Source: Plantactinospora soyae
GTDB taxonomy: Bacteria > Actinomycetota > Actinomycetes > Mycobacteriales > Micromonosporaceae
Direction of reading: 5' to 3'
DNA: 64,000 nt
Assembly (NCBI RefSeq): GCF_014874095.1
Contig: NZ_JADBEB010000001.1
Coordinates: 868,001-932,000, forward strand
The notes under the pieces were generated by a model that saw only the letters and a program-made list of their open reading frames with translations, searched no databases and was not told where the DNA came from. Positions 1 to 7,887 of this stretch are shown in pieces. Each line of letters begins with the position of its first letter. The first letter of the stretch is position 1. The translations under genes were made by a program, and so were the position numbers.

Positions 1-325
1 GCCGCGACCACCCTCGGTGCCCTGCTGGTACGCCTCCGGCGCCGCCCGACCACCTGATCCCCCGCCCTGCCACCAGAAACGCCGCACCAACGCCGATCAA
101 CCGCCCGCCAGCCCGGCCGGGTCCCGCAGCACCTCACCTGGACACCAGAGGCGTAACCAACCCCCTTTGACGCCTCTGCTGTCCAGGTCGACGGCCGACC
201 GCCGTCGCTTCGGCCCGACGGGCCTGTCCCCCCGGGTACGGGCGGTCCGGGCCGAACTCGGCGGGTCGGTGGCGCGGGCGGTGGACGGGGCAGCGGAGGG
301 GCGGACGAGCCGGCAGGCTGGCCGG
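1..325. other. Leading non-coding stretch before the DUF559 gene
   Basis: The reading frame of the downstream gene stays open back to about position 17. The translated product of this part is low-complexity Pro/Arg/Ser without domain character, and it runs straight through a palindrome at 136-188, so I treat it as untranslated. No convincing promoter or ribosome binding site was found. The left edge may hold the end of a gene outside the window. Confidence 0.45.
136..188. repeat. Palindromic repeat, copy 1
   Basis: The left arm ACCTGGACACCAGAGGCGT (136-154) pairs with 170-188 with one mismatch in 19, around a 15-nt loop. The same arms recur at 1224-1276 on the other side of the DUF559 gene. 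A long GC stem like this can act as a terminator, but the T-run is missing. Confidence 0.85.
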
Positions 326-1258
326 ATGGCTCGTCCGCCCCGGATCCCGCCACGACTGGCGTTCCTGCCGCTCCGCGCCCGTACCGCCGTGGCGGAAGGG
401 CTGATCACCCGGAGCATGTTGCGGGGACGGACCTGGCGCCGGCTACTGCCCGACGTCTACGTCCACCGTGACGGCTACCGGGAGGACGACCACCGGATGT
501 GGTGCGACGCCGTCGCCCTCACGTTGCCGACGGGGGCGGCCATCGGCGGCGCGAGTGCCGCGTACCTGTGGGGCGTACCCCTGCTGGCCCGGGGTGCGCC
601 GGTCACGGCACTGGTACCGGGCACCGTCCGGCCCCGCACCCGGCCACGGGTCCGGTACGCGCTCGCCAGCCTGTCCGCCGACGACGTGACCCGGTTCGGC
701 GGGCTGCCGGTCACCACGCCGCTGCGTACCGCGTTCGACCTGGGCCGGCAGCCACCGCGTACCGAGGCGGTGGTGGCGGTGGACGCCCTGCTGAACCGCC
801 GGCTCGTGAAGTCCGCCGCGCTCGGCGACTACCTCACCGCACATCCCGGCTGGCCCGGGGCGGCCCTGTTACGTGGGGTTCTGGGGCTGGCGGAACCGCT
901 GAGCGAGTCACCGATGGAGACCCGTCTCCGCCTGCTGCTGCTCGACGCCGGTCTGCCGCCGCCGACGGCACAGTACGAGGTGTTCGACGCGCGGGGACGC
1001 TTCGTCGGCCGGGTCGACCTGGCCTATCCACGTTGGCATATCGCGTTGGAGTACGAGGGCGATCACCACCGCGAGCGTGCGCACTTCCGCCAGGACGTCG
1101 CCCGGCTGAACGCGCTGCGGGCCGCCGGCTGGATCGTGCTCCGTTTCATCGCCGACGACGTCCTCCGACACCCCCACCAGACCATTGCCCAGGTAACCCA
1201 TGCCATCCGGGAACGCCGGGCTCACCTGGACACCAGAGGCGTGAACGACCTCGCTTAG
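326..1258 (+). CDS. AbiEi-like / DUF559 (Vsr-fold) domain protein
   Basis: About 310 residues from the ATG at 326. The first ~65 residues resemble the winged-helix head of actinobacterial AbiEi-type antitoxin-like proteins (a basic stretch ending in a PDVYVHRDG-like turn). The C-terminal third is a DUF559 domain, which belongs to the Vsr/PD-(D/E)XK-like endonuclease fold: E194 (ESPMETR), D231 (RVDLAYP), E242/E244 (ALEYEGDHH) and a terminal GWIVLRF strand. The substrate is unknown. Such genes are often solitary in actinobacteria, and no toxin partner is adjacent here. The last residues (HLDTRG...) and the TAG stop are encoded inside a second palindrome, and a sister palindrome lies upstream, so the gene looks like a bracketed cassette. 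The start is chosen because the longer frame is low complexity; no good ribosome binding site was seen, so it is uncertain. Confidence 0.75.
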   Translation: MARPPRIPPRLAFLPLRARTAVAEGLITRSMLRGRTWRRLLPDVYVHRDGYREDDHRMWCDAVALTLPTGAAIGGASAAYLWGVPLLARGAPVTALVPGTVRPRTRPRVRYALASLSADDVTRFGGLPVTTPLRTAFDLGRQPPRTEAVVAVDALLNRRLVKSAALGDYLTAHPGWPGAALLRGVLGLAEPLSESPMETRLRLLLLDAGLPPPTAQYEVFDARGRFVGRVDLAYPRWHIALEYEGDHHRERAHFRQDVARLNALRAAGWIVLRFIADDVLRHPHQTIAQVTHAIRERRAHLDTRGVNDLA

Positions 1259-1276
1259 CGCCTCTGGTGTCCAGGT
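1224..1276. repeat. Palindromic repeat, copy 2 / bidirectional terminator
   Basis: Perfect 18-bp arms (1224-1241 and 1259-1276) with a 17-nt loop. The loop ends with the stop codon of the DUF559 gene, so the left arm is coding. The arm sequence matches copy 1 at 136-188. It lies between two convergent genes and could terminate both. Confidence 0.85.
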
Positions 1277-1295
1277 CGATGGGGCACGGGCGGGG

Positions 1296-2252
1296 TCAGA
1301 GGAGGGCGCGCAGGGCGGTGAGGTCCTCCGGGGTGGGCTGCCAGCGTGCCGCGCCGGCGTTGGCGCGTACCTGCTCGGGGGTGGTTGCCCCGGCGATCAC
1401 CGAGGTCACCGCCGGCTGGGCGGCCAGTCCGCCGATCGCCACCTCCACGGTGGACAGACCGCGCTCGCCGGCGTACTTCTCGATCGCCTCGATGGTGCCC
1501 CAGGGAGCCGAGGCGAGCCGGGCCGCGTAGCGCGGCGATGCGCCGGCCAGTCGGCTGTCCGCCGGTGGGGTGGTCCCGCGCCGGTACTTACCGGTGAGCA
1601 GCCCGTCGGCGAGCGGGAAGAACGGCAGCAGTCCGAGCCCGAACCGTTGCGCGGCCGGCACCACCTCGGCCTCGACGTCGCGCCGCAGCAGGCTGTACTC
1701 GTTCTGCGCGCTGACGAACGGCGTGAGACCCCGGGTACGCGCGGTCCAGTCCGCGTCGGCGATCTGCCAGCCGGCAAAGTTGGAGTTGCCCAGGTAGCGG
1801 ACCTTGCCGGCCCGGACGAGGTCGTCGAGCGCGCTCAGCGTCTCCTCGATCGGGGTACCCGGATCGGGCTCGTGGAACTGGTACAGGTCGATGTGGTCGG
1901 TGCCGAGCCGACGCAGCGACGCCTCCACCGCCCGTACGACGTACCGCCGGGCGCCCCGGGCACCGTGGTCCGGTCCGTTCATCCCGGACATGTCCATGCC
2001 GAACTTCGACGCCAGCACCACGTCGTCCCGTCGGCCGCGCAGGGCGGCGCCGAGCTGCTCCTCCGAGCCGCCGTGCGGCTCCCCGTAGATGTCCGCGGTG
2101 TCGAAGAAGTTGATTCCGGCGTCGAGCGCGGCGTCGACGACCGCGCGGGTGCCGGTGGCGTCGAGCTTGCGGCCGAAGTTGTTGCAGCCGATCCCGACGA
2201 CGGACACCACGAGCCCGGAGTCGCCCAGCCGGCGATAGGTCATCTCAGTCAC
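1296..2252 (-). CDS. Aldo/keto reductase
   Basis: A 318-residue NAD(P)H-dependent oxidoreductase of the AKR superfamily (TIM barrel, cytosolic), probably of the Kv-beta/GrpE-like (AKR11/12-type) branch that reduces aldehydes or ketones. The catalytic tetrad is visible: D51 and Y56 (FDTADIYG), K83 (LASKFG) and H127 (YQFHEPD). The C-terminal nucleotide-binding segment AVTSVIAGATTPEQV is present. The GTG at 2250-2252 is preferred because a TAGGGT box sits exactly 7 nt upstream (leaderless pattern). The ATG at 2243, three codons in, is the alternative. It is convergent with the DUF559 gene and divergent from the GT2 gene. The physiological substrate cannot be told. Confidence 0.92.
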   Translation of the reverse strand: MTEMTYRRLGDSGLVVSVVGIGCNNFGRKLDATGTRAVVDAALDAGINFFDTADIYGEPHGGSEEQLGAALRGRRDDVVLASKFGMDMSGMNGPDHGARGARRYVVRAVEASLRRLGTDHIDLYQFHEPDPGTPIEETLSALDDLVRAGKVRYLGNSNFAGWQIADADWTARTRGLTPFVSAQNEYSLLRRDVEAEVVPAAQRFGLGLLPFFPLADGLLTGKYRRGTTPPADSRLAGASPRYAARLASAPWGTIEAIEKYAGERGLSTVEVAIGGLAAQPAVTSVIAGATTPEQVRANAGAARWQPTPEDLTALRALL

Positions 2253-2259
2253 GAGATCA

Positions 2260-2265
2260 ACCCTA
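2260..2265 (-). promoter_or_regulatory. -10 box TAGGGT, leaderless aldo/keto reductase
   Basis: TAGGGT on the minus strand ends 7 nt before the GTG start, which would place the transcription start at the start codon. No clear -35 element. Confidence 0.55.
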
Positions 2266-2482
2266 TGCCGCCCGGCGCCGGGTCGGTGTTCCGCCGCCGT
2301 CCATCCCGGCAGGGACGGCGGAAAGCAATTCACAAAACTGTTTCATGACCGCCGAAATCGCCGACGACGGCGCGTCGCGTGCGAACTCGGGAAACTGCTA
2401 TATCGTGGGCACGAATCCGGCGACCACTGCGATAAACATACCGTTCCTGGTCGTCGCGCGACTGTCGGAGGCGTGGGTTCAC

Positions 2483-3469
2483 ATGACGGTGAACGGCCGA
2501 TTCGACCGCCCCGGCGCGGAGACGTCGATCGTCCCCGCCCAGGTCAGCAGGGACCACAACACGCCGGTCGAGGTGACCGTGGTGCTGCCCTGTTTCAACG
2601 AGCAGGCACACGTACTCACCGAGATCGAGCGCATCACCACGGCGATGGACCGCAGTGGACTGCGTTACGAACTACTGGCGATCGACGACGCCTCCACCGA
2701 CGACACCCTGACCGTCCTGCGCGAGGCCGCCAGCCGTTTCTCACATTTGCGGGTAATGGCGTTCCGCCGTAACGGCGGTTCGGGTACGGCCCGTCGGATC
2801 GGTACGGAACAGGCGCGCGGCGACATCGTCGTCTGGACCGACGCGGACATGACCTACCCGAACGAGCGCATTCCGGAATTCGTCCGGCTGCTGCTCCGGG
2901 ACCCGCAGATCGACCAGGTCGTCGGGGCGCGGACCAGCGAACAGGGGTCACACAAGGTGCTCCGGATACCGGCGAAGTGGCTCATCCGCAAGATCGCCGA
3001 GCGGCTGGTCGGCACCCGCATTCCGGACCTCAATTCCGGGCTCCGGGCATTTCGCCGTCACGTCTCCCTGCCCTACCTCCGGCTGCTGCCGCCCGGCTTC
3101 TCCTGCGTCACCACCATCACGATGGCGTTCCTGCACAACCAGCACGAGGTGCACTACCTGCCGATCGCCTACGCCCGGCGGTCGGGATCGTCGAAGTTCC
3201 ACTTCGTACGCGACGCGTACCGCTACATCCTCCAGGTACTGCGAATGGTGATGTACTTCAATCCACTCAAGGTCCTCATGCCACCGTCGCTCCTTCTGCT
3301 GACCGTCGGATCGGGAAAGGTGGCCTACGACCTGATCGCACATCCGGTCCGGATAGCCACCAATACCGTGCTGCTGCTCTGCGCCGGCCTGATCATCGGG
3401 GCGGTCGCCATGCTCGCCGATCTGATCGTGCGCTCCAGAATCGAGTGGTCACCCGGAAATCGCCCGTGA
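2483..3469 (+). CDS. Family 2 glycosyltransferase with C-terminal membrane anchor (DPM1/GtrB-like)
   Basis: 328 residues from the ATG at 2483, which has GGAGG 11 nt upstream; the open frame extends further but without domain character. The GT-A fold begins at VTVVLPCFNE (31-40), followed by DDASTDD (68-74) and the metal-binding D120-A-D122 in WTDADMTYP. This matches polyprenyl-phosphate sugar transferases, which load a hexose from a nucleotide donor onto a lipid phosphate at the inner membrane face. Two hydrophobic helices near 265-290 and 297-320 anchor it. Its stop overlaps the next gene's possible GTG start (GTGA), so the two are probably translationally coupled. Together they suggest a pathway in which this enzyme makes the lipid-linked sugar donor for the GT-C enzyme. 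Sugar identity is unknown. Confidence 0.88.
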   Translation: MTVNGRFDRPGAETSIVPAQVSRDHNTPVEVTVVLPCFNEQAHVLTEIERITTAMDRSGLRYELLAIDDASTDDTLTVLREAASRFSHLRVMAFRRNGGSGTARRIGTEQARGDIVVWTDADMTYPNERIPEFVRLLLRDPQIDQVVGARTSEQGSHKVLRIPAKWLIRKIAERLVGTRIPDLNSGLRAFRRHVSLPYLRLLPPGFSCVTTITMAFLHNQHEVHYLPIAYARRSGSSKFHFVRDAYRYILQVLRMVMYFNPLKVLMPPSLLLLTVGSGKVAYDLIAHPVRIATNTVLLLCAGLIIGAVAMLADLIVRSRIEWSPGNRP

Positions 3470-3477
3470 GCGGAGCG

Positions 3478-5196
3478 ATGTCCACGGTCGCCGAGCTTTT
3501 CCGGATGTGGGGCATGGTCGACCGGGTACGGGACACCGCCGGCCGGCAACGGGGGATCGACGGGGCCACCACCGCCGACGCCGGGCCGACCGGGGCCACC
3601 GGCCCCACCGCGCCCACCAGCACGGCCACCGTGCCGTACCCGGGACGACGGGTCGAGCGCCGGGGCTGGTGGATGGTCGGCGCGCTCACCGCCACGGTCG
3701 CGATGACCTGGATACCGTGGCTCAACGCACCGTTCGGCGACAACCACCTGGGCCGGATCATCGGCCGGTACGCCCTGCATCTGCGGAACCTCCAGCAGCA
3801 GGGTCTGCTCGGTTCGCAGTTCGGGGCCGACTGGCAGCCGTACGCCTCGGCGCCGTACGCCCACCATCCGCCGCTGCTCAACCTCCTCACCGCGCTCACC
3901 GGTCTGCTGCCCGGCGACGGCGAGTACCAGGTGTGGCTGCCGGCGTACCTGCTGGCGCTGCTGATCATCCCGGCCGGGGCCGCGTTGCTGCGCGGGTTCG
4001 GCATCCGCTGGTCCGCGACCCTGCTCGCCCTCGGGCTGATGGTGGCCACACCCTTCTACTGGGTCTACAGCCCACTGATGTTCGACCTCGGCCTCATCCT
4101 GGCGCTCTCCGCCATCGTCGTCCGGCTGCGTGCCCGACCCGACCCGTCGCCGGGACTCGTCGCCGCCGCCTGCGCCACCGCCCTGCTGAGCACACTGGTC
4201 TCCTGGCCCGGCATGGTGTCCGCCGCCGTCCTGGGGCTCTGGCTCTTCGCGGCCCGGCGGATCGACCGGGTGACGGTGCTGGTCGGGGCGAGCATGCTGG
4301 CCGGGCTGGTGCTCAGCCTCGCCTTCGTGGTGGGGGTGACCGGGTTGACCCTGCTCGGCGGTCAGGCCGAGCTGCGCAGCACGGGTGGCAGCCACACCGT
4401 ATGGCGGTTCCTGCGCCGGCAGGCGTACTTCGCGTCCAGCCTGCTGCCGGTCTGGTATCTCGGGGCACTCCCGCTGGCCATGGTCGCCGGACTACTGGAC
4501 CGGCGGAGCCGTGGCTACCTGGCGATGGCGACCGGGTTCACCGTGCTCTGGGTGGTGGGACTGAACAACGGCGCCTACATGCATTCGTACTGGTCCTATC
4601 CGGGCCTGGTGGTCGGGCTGGTCGGGATGGGGGTACTCCTCGACCGGGTCGCCGGCCGTCTGTCCGGCCGGCCCGGCGAGGCACCCGCCGCGCCGATCCC
4701 GCCGGTGACCGGGAATGGGCCCCGGGCGGCACTTCGGCGGGCGCCCCGGACCGTGGCCCGGACGACGAGCCGGCTCGCGGCCCGACGCCCGGCCCGGGTG
4801 GCGGTGACCGTGCTGATCGGAGCCGCGCTCGGGACGTACCTCGGCACCCTGGTCCTCGGTCCGGTCGGGCAGCGACTGCTGGCCGAGCCGGCCCGGGCCG
4901 GCCGGTTGGTCGCCGCACATCCGCCGTCGGTCGGCCAGCGGTACGCCTGGGTGGCCGGGCCGGCCATCACCAGTCCACGCTGGCTCGCCTACTACTGGCA
5001 GCTGACGCCCCAGATGCTCACCCCCGAGATCCTCCGCAGCGACCCGGTTCCCGGGGCCGGCGACCTGGTGCTGGTGAACCTGGAACGGCCGCCCGACTGG
5101 CTGTCCGGGTCGATCGAGGCCGGCGTGGTGGCCCGGGACGGCCCGTACGCACTGGTCCCGGTCGCCACCGTCCGGAACGCTCTCACCCCGTCCTGA
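3478..5196 (+). CDS. GT-C-like polytopic membrane glycosyltransferase (ArnT/PMT-type)
   Basis: About 572 residues with 9-11 hydrophobic segments. After a first helix near residue 70 comes an acidic loop (FGDNHLGR), then an APYAHHPPLLNLL segment. An acidic loop followed by HPPL is the hallmark of the GT39/GT83 GT-C fold, whose members use lipid-phosphate sugars on the outer membrane face. The C-terminal ~120 residues form a soluble extracytoplasmic domain after one more helix. The start is either the ATG at 3478 (GGAG close upstream) or the GTG at 3466 that overlaps the previous stop. The preceding GT2 enzyme is the obvious donor-supplying partner. The acceptor (protein, lipid or glycan) is not determinable. 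Confidence 0.78.
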   Translation: MSTVAELFRMWGMVDRVRDTAGRQRGIDGATTADAGPTGATGPTAPTSTATVPYPGRRVERRGWWMVGALTATVAMTWIPWLNAPFGDNHLGRIIGRYALHLRNLQQQGLLGSQFGADWQPYASAPYAHHPPLLNLLTALTGLLPGDGEYQVWLPAYLLALLIIPAGAALLRGFGIRWSATLLALGLMVATPFYWVYSPLMFDLGLILALSAIVVRLRARPDPSPGLVAAACATALLSTLVSWPGMVSAAVLGLWLFAARRIDRVTVLVGASMLAGLVLSLAFVVGVTGLTLLGGQAELRSTGGSHTVWRFLRRQAYFASSLLPVWYLGALPLAMVAGLLDRRSRGYLAMATGFTVLWVVGLNNGAYMHSYWSYPGLVVGLVGMGVLLDRVAGRLSGRPGEAPAAPIPPVTGNGPRAALRRAPRTVARTTSRLAARRPARVAVTVLIGAALGTYLGTLVLGPVGQRLLAEPARAGRLVAAHPPSVGQRYAWVAGPAITSPRWLAYYWQLTPQMLTPEILRSDPVPGAGDLVLVNLERPPDWLSGSIEAGVVARDGPYALVPVATVRNALTPS

Positions 5197-5225
5197 CCCC
5201 GCGTCGTCGTCCTGAATCAGCCCCA

Positions 5226-5249
5226 CCGGAGCGGTCCGGCCCGCTCCGG
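5226..5249. terminator. Hairpin between convergent glycosyltransferase genes
   Basis: Perfect 9-bp arms CCGGAGCGG / CCGCTCCGG with a 6-nt loop, 30 nt after the + strand stop and 26 nt after the - strand stop. No T-run, as is usual in this genome type. Confidence 0.6.
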
Positions 5250-5274
5250 CAGTTCCACCGCACCGACTACGACA

Positions 5275-6597
5275 TCAAGCGGGCCGAGACCGGCATCCGG
5301 CCTGGCCGGTTTCCGACACCGGACCTACGGCCTGCGGCGGCACCGTGGCCGAGACCCGGTGCCGGATCGGCTCGACGACGATGGCGGGCCAGAATCGCTC
5401 GACGGCCCGGCGCCGGGCGGCCCGCCGCAGCCGGGCGAGCCGATCCGGGTCGGCCGCCAGTTCCCGGAGCGCGTCGGCGAGCGCGGCGGCGTCTCCGGGC
5501 GGCACGAACAGCGCGGCGTCGCCGAGCGCGTTGCGCTGCGGGGCGGTGTCGGAGGTGACGATGGCGCAGCCGGCCGCCGCCCCCTGGTACACCTTGGTCG
5601 GCACCACCTGACGGGCCTTCTCGGTCTCGCCGAAGATGCCGAGCGAGACGTCGTGCCGGGCGACGAGCGCGGGAAGTCCGTTGGCCGGCACCCAGTCGTA
5701 CCAGGTCACCGCCGGATTGCCGGCGGCGAGCCGGCGGCAGTCCGAATAGTCCTGGCCGGTGCCGACCACGGTCACCTCGATCGTCCGCTCCGTCGCGAGT
5801 TCGGCCAGGGCAGCGCCCAGGGTCCGGGTGCCGTGCAGCGGGGTGAAGAGTCCGACGAAGACGACCCGCAGGCGCGGGCGGGCGGTGCTGCCGCCCGGGG
5901 TCCCGGGGCCGGTGGACGGGGCGGGGGAATCGGCGCCACCGGCGGCGCCGGGCCAACGACACCGGGCGGTACGGGCACCGGCGGCGAACCATTCGACGCC
6001 GGCACCGACGGGTACCACCACCGCCCGGTCCCGGTCCGGCGCCGGAAGTCCGGCCAGGTGCTCGGCCGTGTCCACCAGGACGGTGTCGGCCTGCCGGAGC
6101 GCCCCGGTGTCGATCGCCCGGAGCAACCGGCCCCGGAGGCCGCCGTCGGCGGCGAGCCGCCGGTCCCGAGCCGTGCCGGCGGCGGAGACGAGATGGTCGA
6201 GCACGATCGGGGTGTCCCGGAACAGTCGCCGGGCCAGGTGGACGTCGAAGTGCCCGAGGTAGCCGACCAGTACCGCGTCGACCGGACCCCGGATCCCGCC
6301 GTCGCCGGGGACCGGCTCGACCGCACCGCGCCGGTAGGGCCGGGTCCGCCGGACCAGCAGGGCCCAGCACCGGGCCAGTTGACCGACGAGTACGGGCAGC
6401 CGCCACGGTTGCCGGAGCATCGCGATCCGGCCGGCGGTGTCCAGCGGCAGCGGGACGTTCACCTCGTCCACCTCGTCGCCGGCCGCCCGGAGCCCCTCGA
6501 CGAGTACGCCGACCCGGGGATGCCGCCGTACGTCGTAGCTCCCGAAGACCAGCCAACGCACGGCGAGCAGCGTAGCGCGGAGTACCCAGGGCAGCAC
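5275..6597 (-). CDS. GT4-like glycosyltransferase (group 1)
   Basis: About 440 residues from a GTG at 6597; an inner GTG at 6561 (VRWLVFGSYD) is an alternative. The N-terminal half reads as the first Rossmann domain of a GT-B enzyme (VFGSYDVRRHPRVGVLVEGL, VDAVLVGYLGHFDVHLAR). The C-terminal half holds the donor-binding domain, with LRVVFVGLFTPLHGTRTL, then GQDY, VTWYDWVP, and VVPTKVYQGAAAGCAIVTSDTAP, where GT4 enzymes hold the ExxG-type donor site. The canonical first Glu is not obvious, so the exact donor site is uncertain. The start is 9 nt after the stop of the membrane protein upstream, indicating one operon. Likely role: sugar transfer in cell-envelope glycolipid or glycan synthesis. Confidence 0.82.
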   Translation of the reverse strand: MLPWVLRATLLAVRWLVFGSYDVRRHPRVGVLVEGLRAAGDEVDEVNVPLPLDTAGRIAMLRQPWRLPVLVGQLARCWALLVRRTRPYRRGAVEPVPGDGGIRGPVDAVLVGYLGHFDVHLARRLFRDTPIVLDHLVSAAGTARDRRLAADGGLRGRLLRAIDTGALRQADTVLVDTAEHLAGLPAPDRDRAVVVPVGAGVEWFAAGARTARCRWPGAAGGADSPAPSTGPGTPGGSTARPRLRVVFVGLFTPLHGTRTLGAALAELATERTIEVTVVGTGQDYSDCRRLAAGNPAVTWYDWVPANGLPALVARHDVSLGIFGETEKARQVVPTKVYQGAAAGCAIVTSDTAPQRNALGDAALFVPPGDAAALADALRELAADPDRLARLRRAARRRAVERFWPAIVVEPIRHRVSATVPPQAVGPVSETGQAGCRSRPA

Positions 6598-6606
6598 GTT
6601 CCGTCG

Positions 6607-7791
6607 TCACTGCTGGCGCGTCGCCGACTCCGAGTTCTCCGCCCGGTCCACCGTCGACGCGACCGGCCCGCACGCCGGACCCACTCCGGCCGGATCTGAC
6701 GCCGGACCCATCCCGGCCGGATCTGACGGCGGACCCATCCCGGCGACGGCCGGCGCCGGACCTCCTCCGGCCGAAGCCAGTGCCGGACCCGGCACGGTCG
6801 GTGGCTCAGCCGGGCGCGGAGTCGGCGGCGGCTTCGGAGTCGCCCCGGTGCCCGGCCGACGGCCGCTGCGGCGTCGGGCCCACTCGGCCGATACCGCCAT
6901 TGCAGGCAGGACCAGGTCCACGGCGGTTAGCAGGAGTCGGGACACCACGGCGACGACCAGTGCCGCCGACGGGACCACGGTGGCACCGAGGAGCAGCGGC
7001 AGCGCCACCTCCCGGGGCCCCACCCCGGCCGGCGCCACCGCCAGCAGGAACCCGATGGACCAGGAGCCGGCGAAGGCGCCCACCGCGGGGACCAGCAGTT
7101 CCGGCCCGCCGGCACCGATATCCACCAGCAGCAGCCAGAGATGCATCCCGTACGCGAGCCAGGCCGCCAGCGACCAGCCGACGGCACCGGCGACGCCGCG
7201 CGGCGACAGTGCCCGGGGCATCGGCTCCCGCCGGGCCAGCCGCAGCAGCCGGCCCAGCATCCGGTTGAGCAGGGGCGGCCAGAGCAGCACCAGCACCACC
7301 GGCAGGACGGGCAGGGTCCACCGGAGACCGGCGAACGCACGCTCACCGAGCAGCGGCAGTGCGGCGGCGGTGAGCAGCAGCCCGGTTCCCAGGGAGATCA
7401 GCATGGTCAACAGCGCCGCCGCCGCCGAGGCGCGCCCCGGCACCTGGTACGCCCGGCCCAGCCGGGCCTGGACGAGAATCGGCCAGACCTTGCCGGGCAG
7501 GTACTTGGTCAACTGCCCGACGTAGAAGATCCGCGTCGCGGCGACGAGCGGCAGCGCGGCCCCGAAGTCCGTCAGGATCGCCCGCCAGGCCAGGAAGCCG
7601 AAGATCCCGCCCAGCCCGGCGGCCAGCCCGGCGAGCGCGAGCCCGGGCAGCGACAGTTCGTCGAGTACGCCCGGGACCTCGGACCAGCGTCGGGAGATCG
7701 ACCAGCCGAGGAAGCCGAGCAACCCGACGGTCACCACGACCTGCGCGGCCCTGCGCCACCAACGCGACCTGCCGGCTGTGGGCGGGATCAC
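6607..7791 (-). CDS. LPG-synthase-TM (UPF0104) family membrane protein
   Basis: 394 residues. Residues ~15-310 contain about eight hydrophobic helices with the family's typical signatures: GYL-like FLGWSISRRW at the start, VGQLTKYLPGKVWPILVQARLG near 100-120, and APAGVGPREVALPLLL near 245-260. The family is homologous to the lysyl-phosphatidylglycerol synthase membrane (flippase) domain. Stand-alone members next to glycosyltransferases are thought to move or handle lipid-linked sugars, but no function is proven. The last ~85 residues are a disordered Pro/Ala/Gly tail with three 9-residue repeats (GMGPxSDPA). The GTG start follows a TATCGT box by 7 nt (leaderless pattern). It is the first gene of an operon with the GT4-like enzyme. 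Confidence 0.85.
   Translation of the reverse strand: MIPPTAGRSRWWRRAAQVVVTVGLLGFLGWSISRRWSEVPGVLDELSLPGLALAGLAAGLGGIFGFLAWRAILTDFGAALPLVAATRIFYVGQLTKYLPGKVWPILVQARLGRAYQVPGRASAAAALLTMLISLGTGLLLTAAALPLLGERAFAGLRWTLPVLPVVLVLLWPPLLNRMLGRLLRLARREPMPRALSPRGVAGAVGWSLAAWLAYGMHLWLLLVDIGAGGPELLVPAVGAFAGSWSIGFLLAVAPAGVGPREVALPLLLGATVVPSAALVVAVVSRLLLTAVDLVLPAMAVSAEWARRRSGRRPGTGATPKPPPTPRPAEPPTVPGPALASAGGGPAPAVAGMGPPSDPAGMGPASDPAGVGPACGPVASTVDRAENSESATRQQ
6673..6753 (-). repeat. Three 27-bp tandem repeats in the membrane protein tail
   Basis: Three 27-bp units, diverged at a few bases, encode GMGPPSDPA / GMGPASDPA / GVGPACGP-like units. They lie in frame in the disordered C-terminus, so copy-number changes would keep the frame. 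Confidence 0.75.
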
Positions 7792-7798
7792 AGCAGGG

Positions 7799-7804
7799 AC
7801 GATA
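7799..7804 (-). promoter_or_regulatory. -10 box TATCGT, leaderless UPF0104 gene
   Basis: TATCGT is separated from the GTG start at 7791 by 7 nt. It is the probable promoter of the UPF0104-GT4 operon. Confidence 0.5.
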
Positions 7805-7853
7805 CCGGGCCCGTCGCCTTACGCCCGGTGACCACGCGGTGCCGTCCCGTCAG

Positions 7854-7873
7854 CCGGCCGCTCCCCCGGCCGG
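7854..7873 (-). terminator. Hairpin terminator downstream of the ABC-F gene
   Basis: Seven-bp GC arms (CCGGCCG / CGGCCGG) with a 6-nt loop, starting 15 nt after the stop of the ABC-F gene. Confidence 0.5.
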
Positions 7874-7887
7874 AAACCGGGAACGAC

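Noticed and set aside
17-325. Extended N-terminus of the DUF559 protein
   Set aside because: Low-complexity sequence running through a palindrome; the domain-bearing part starts at 326.
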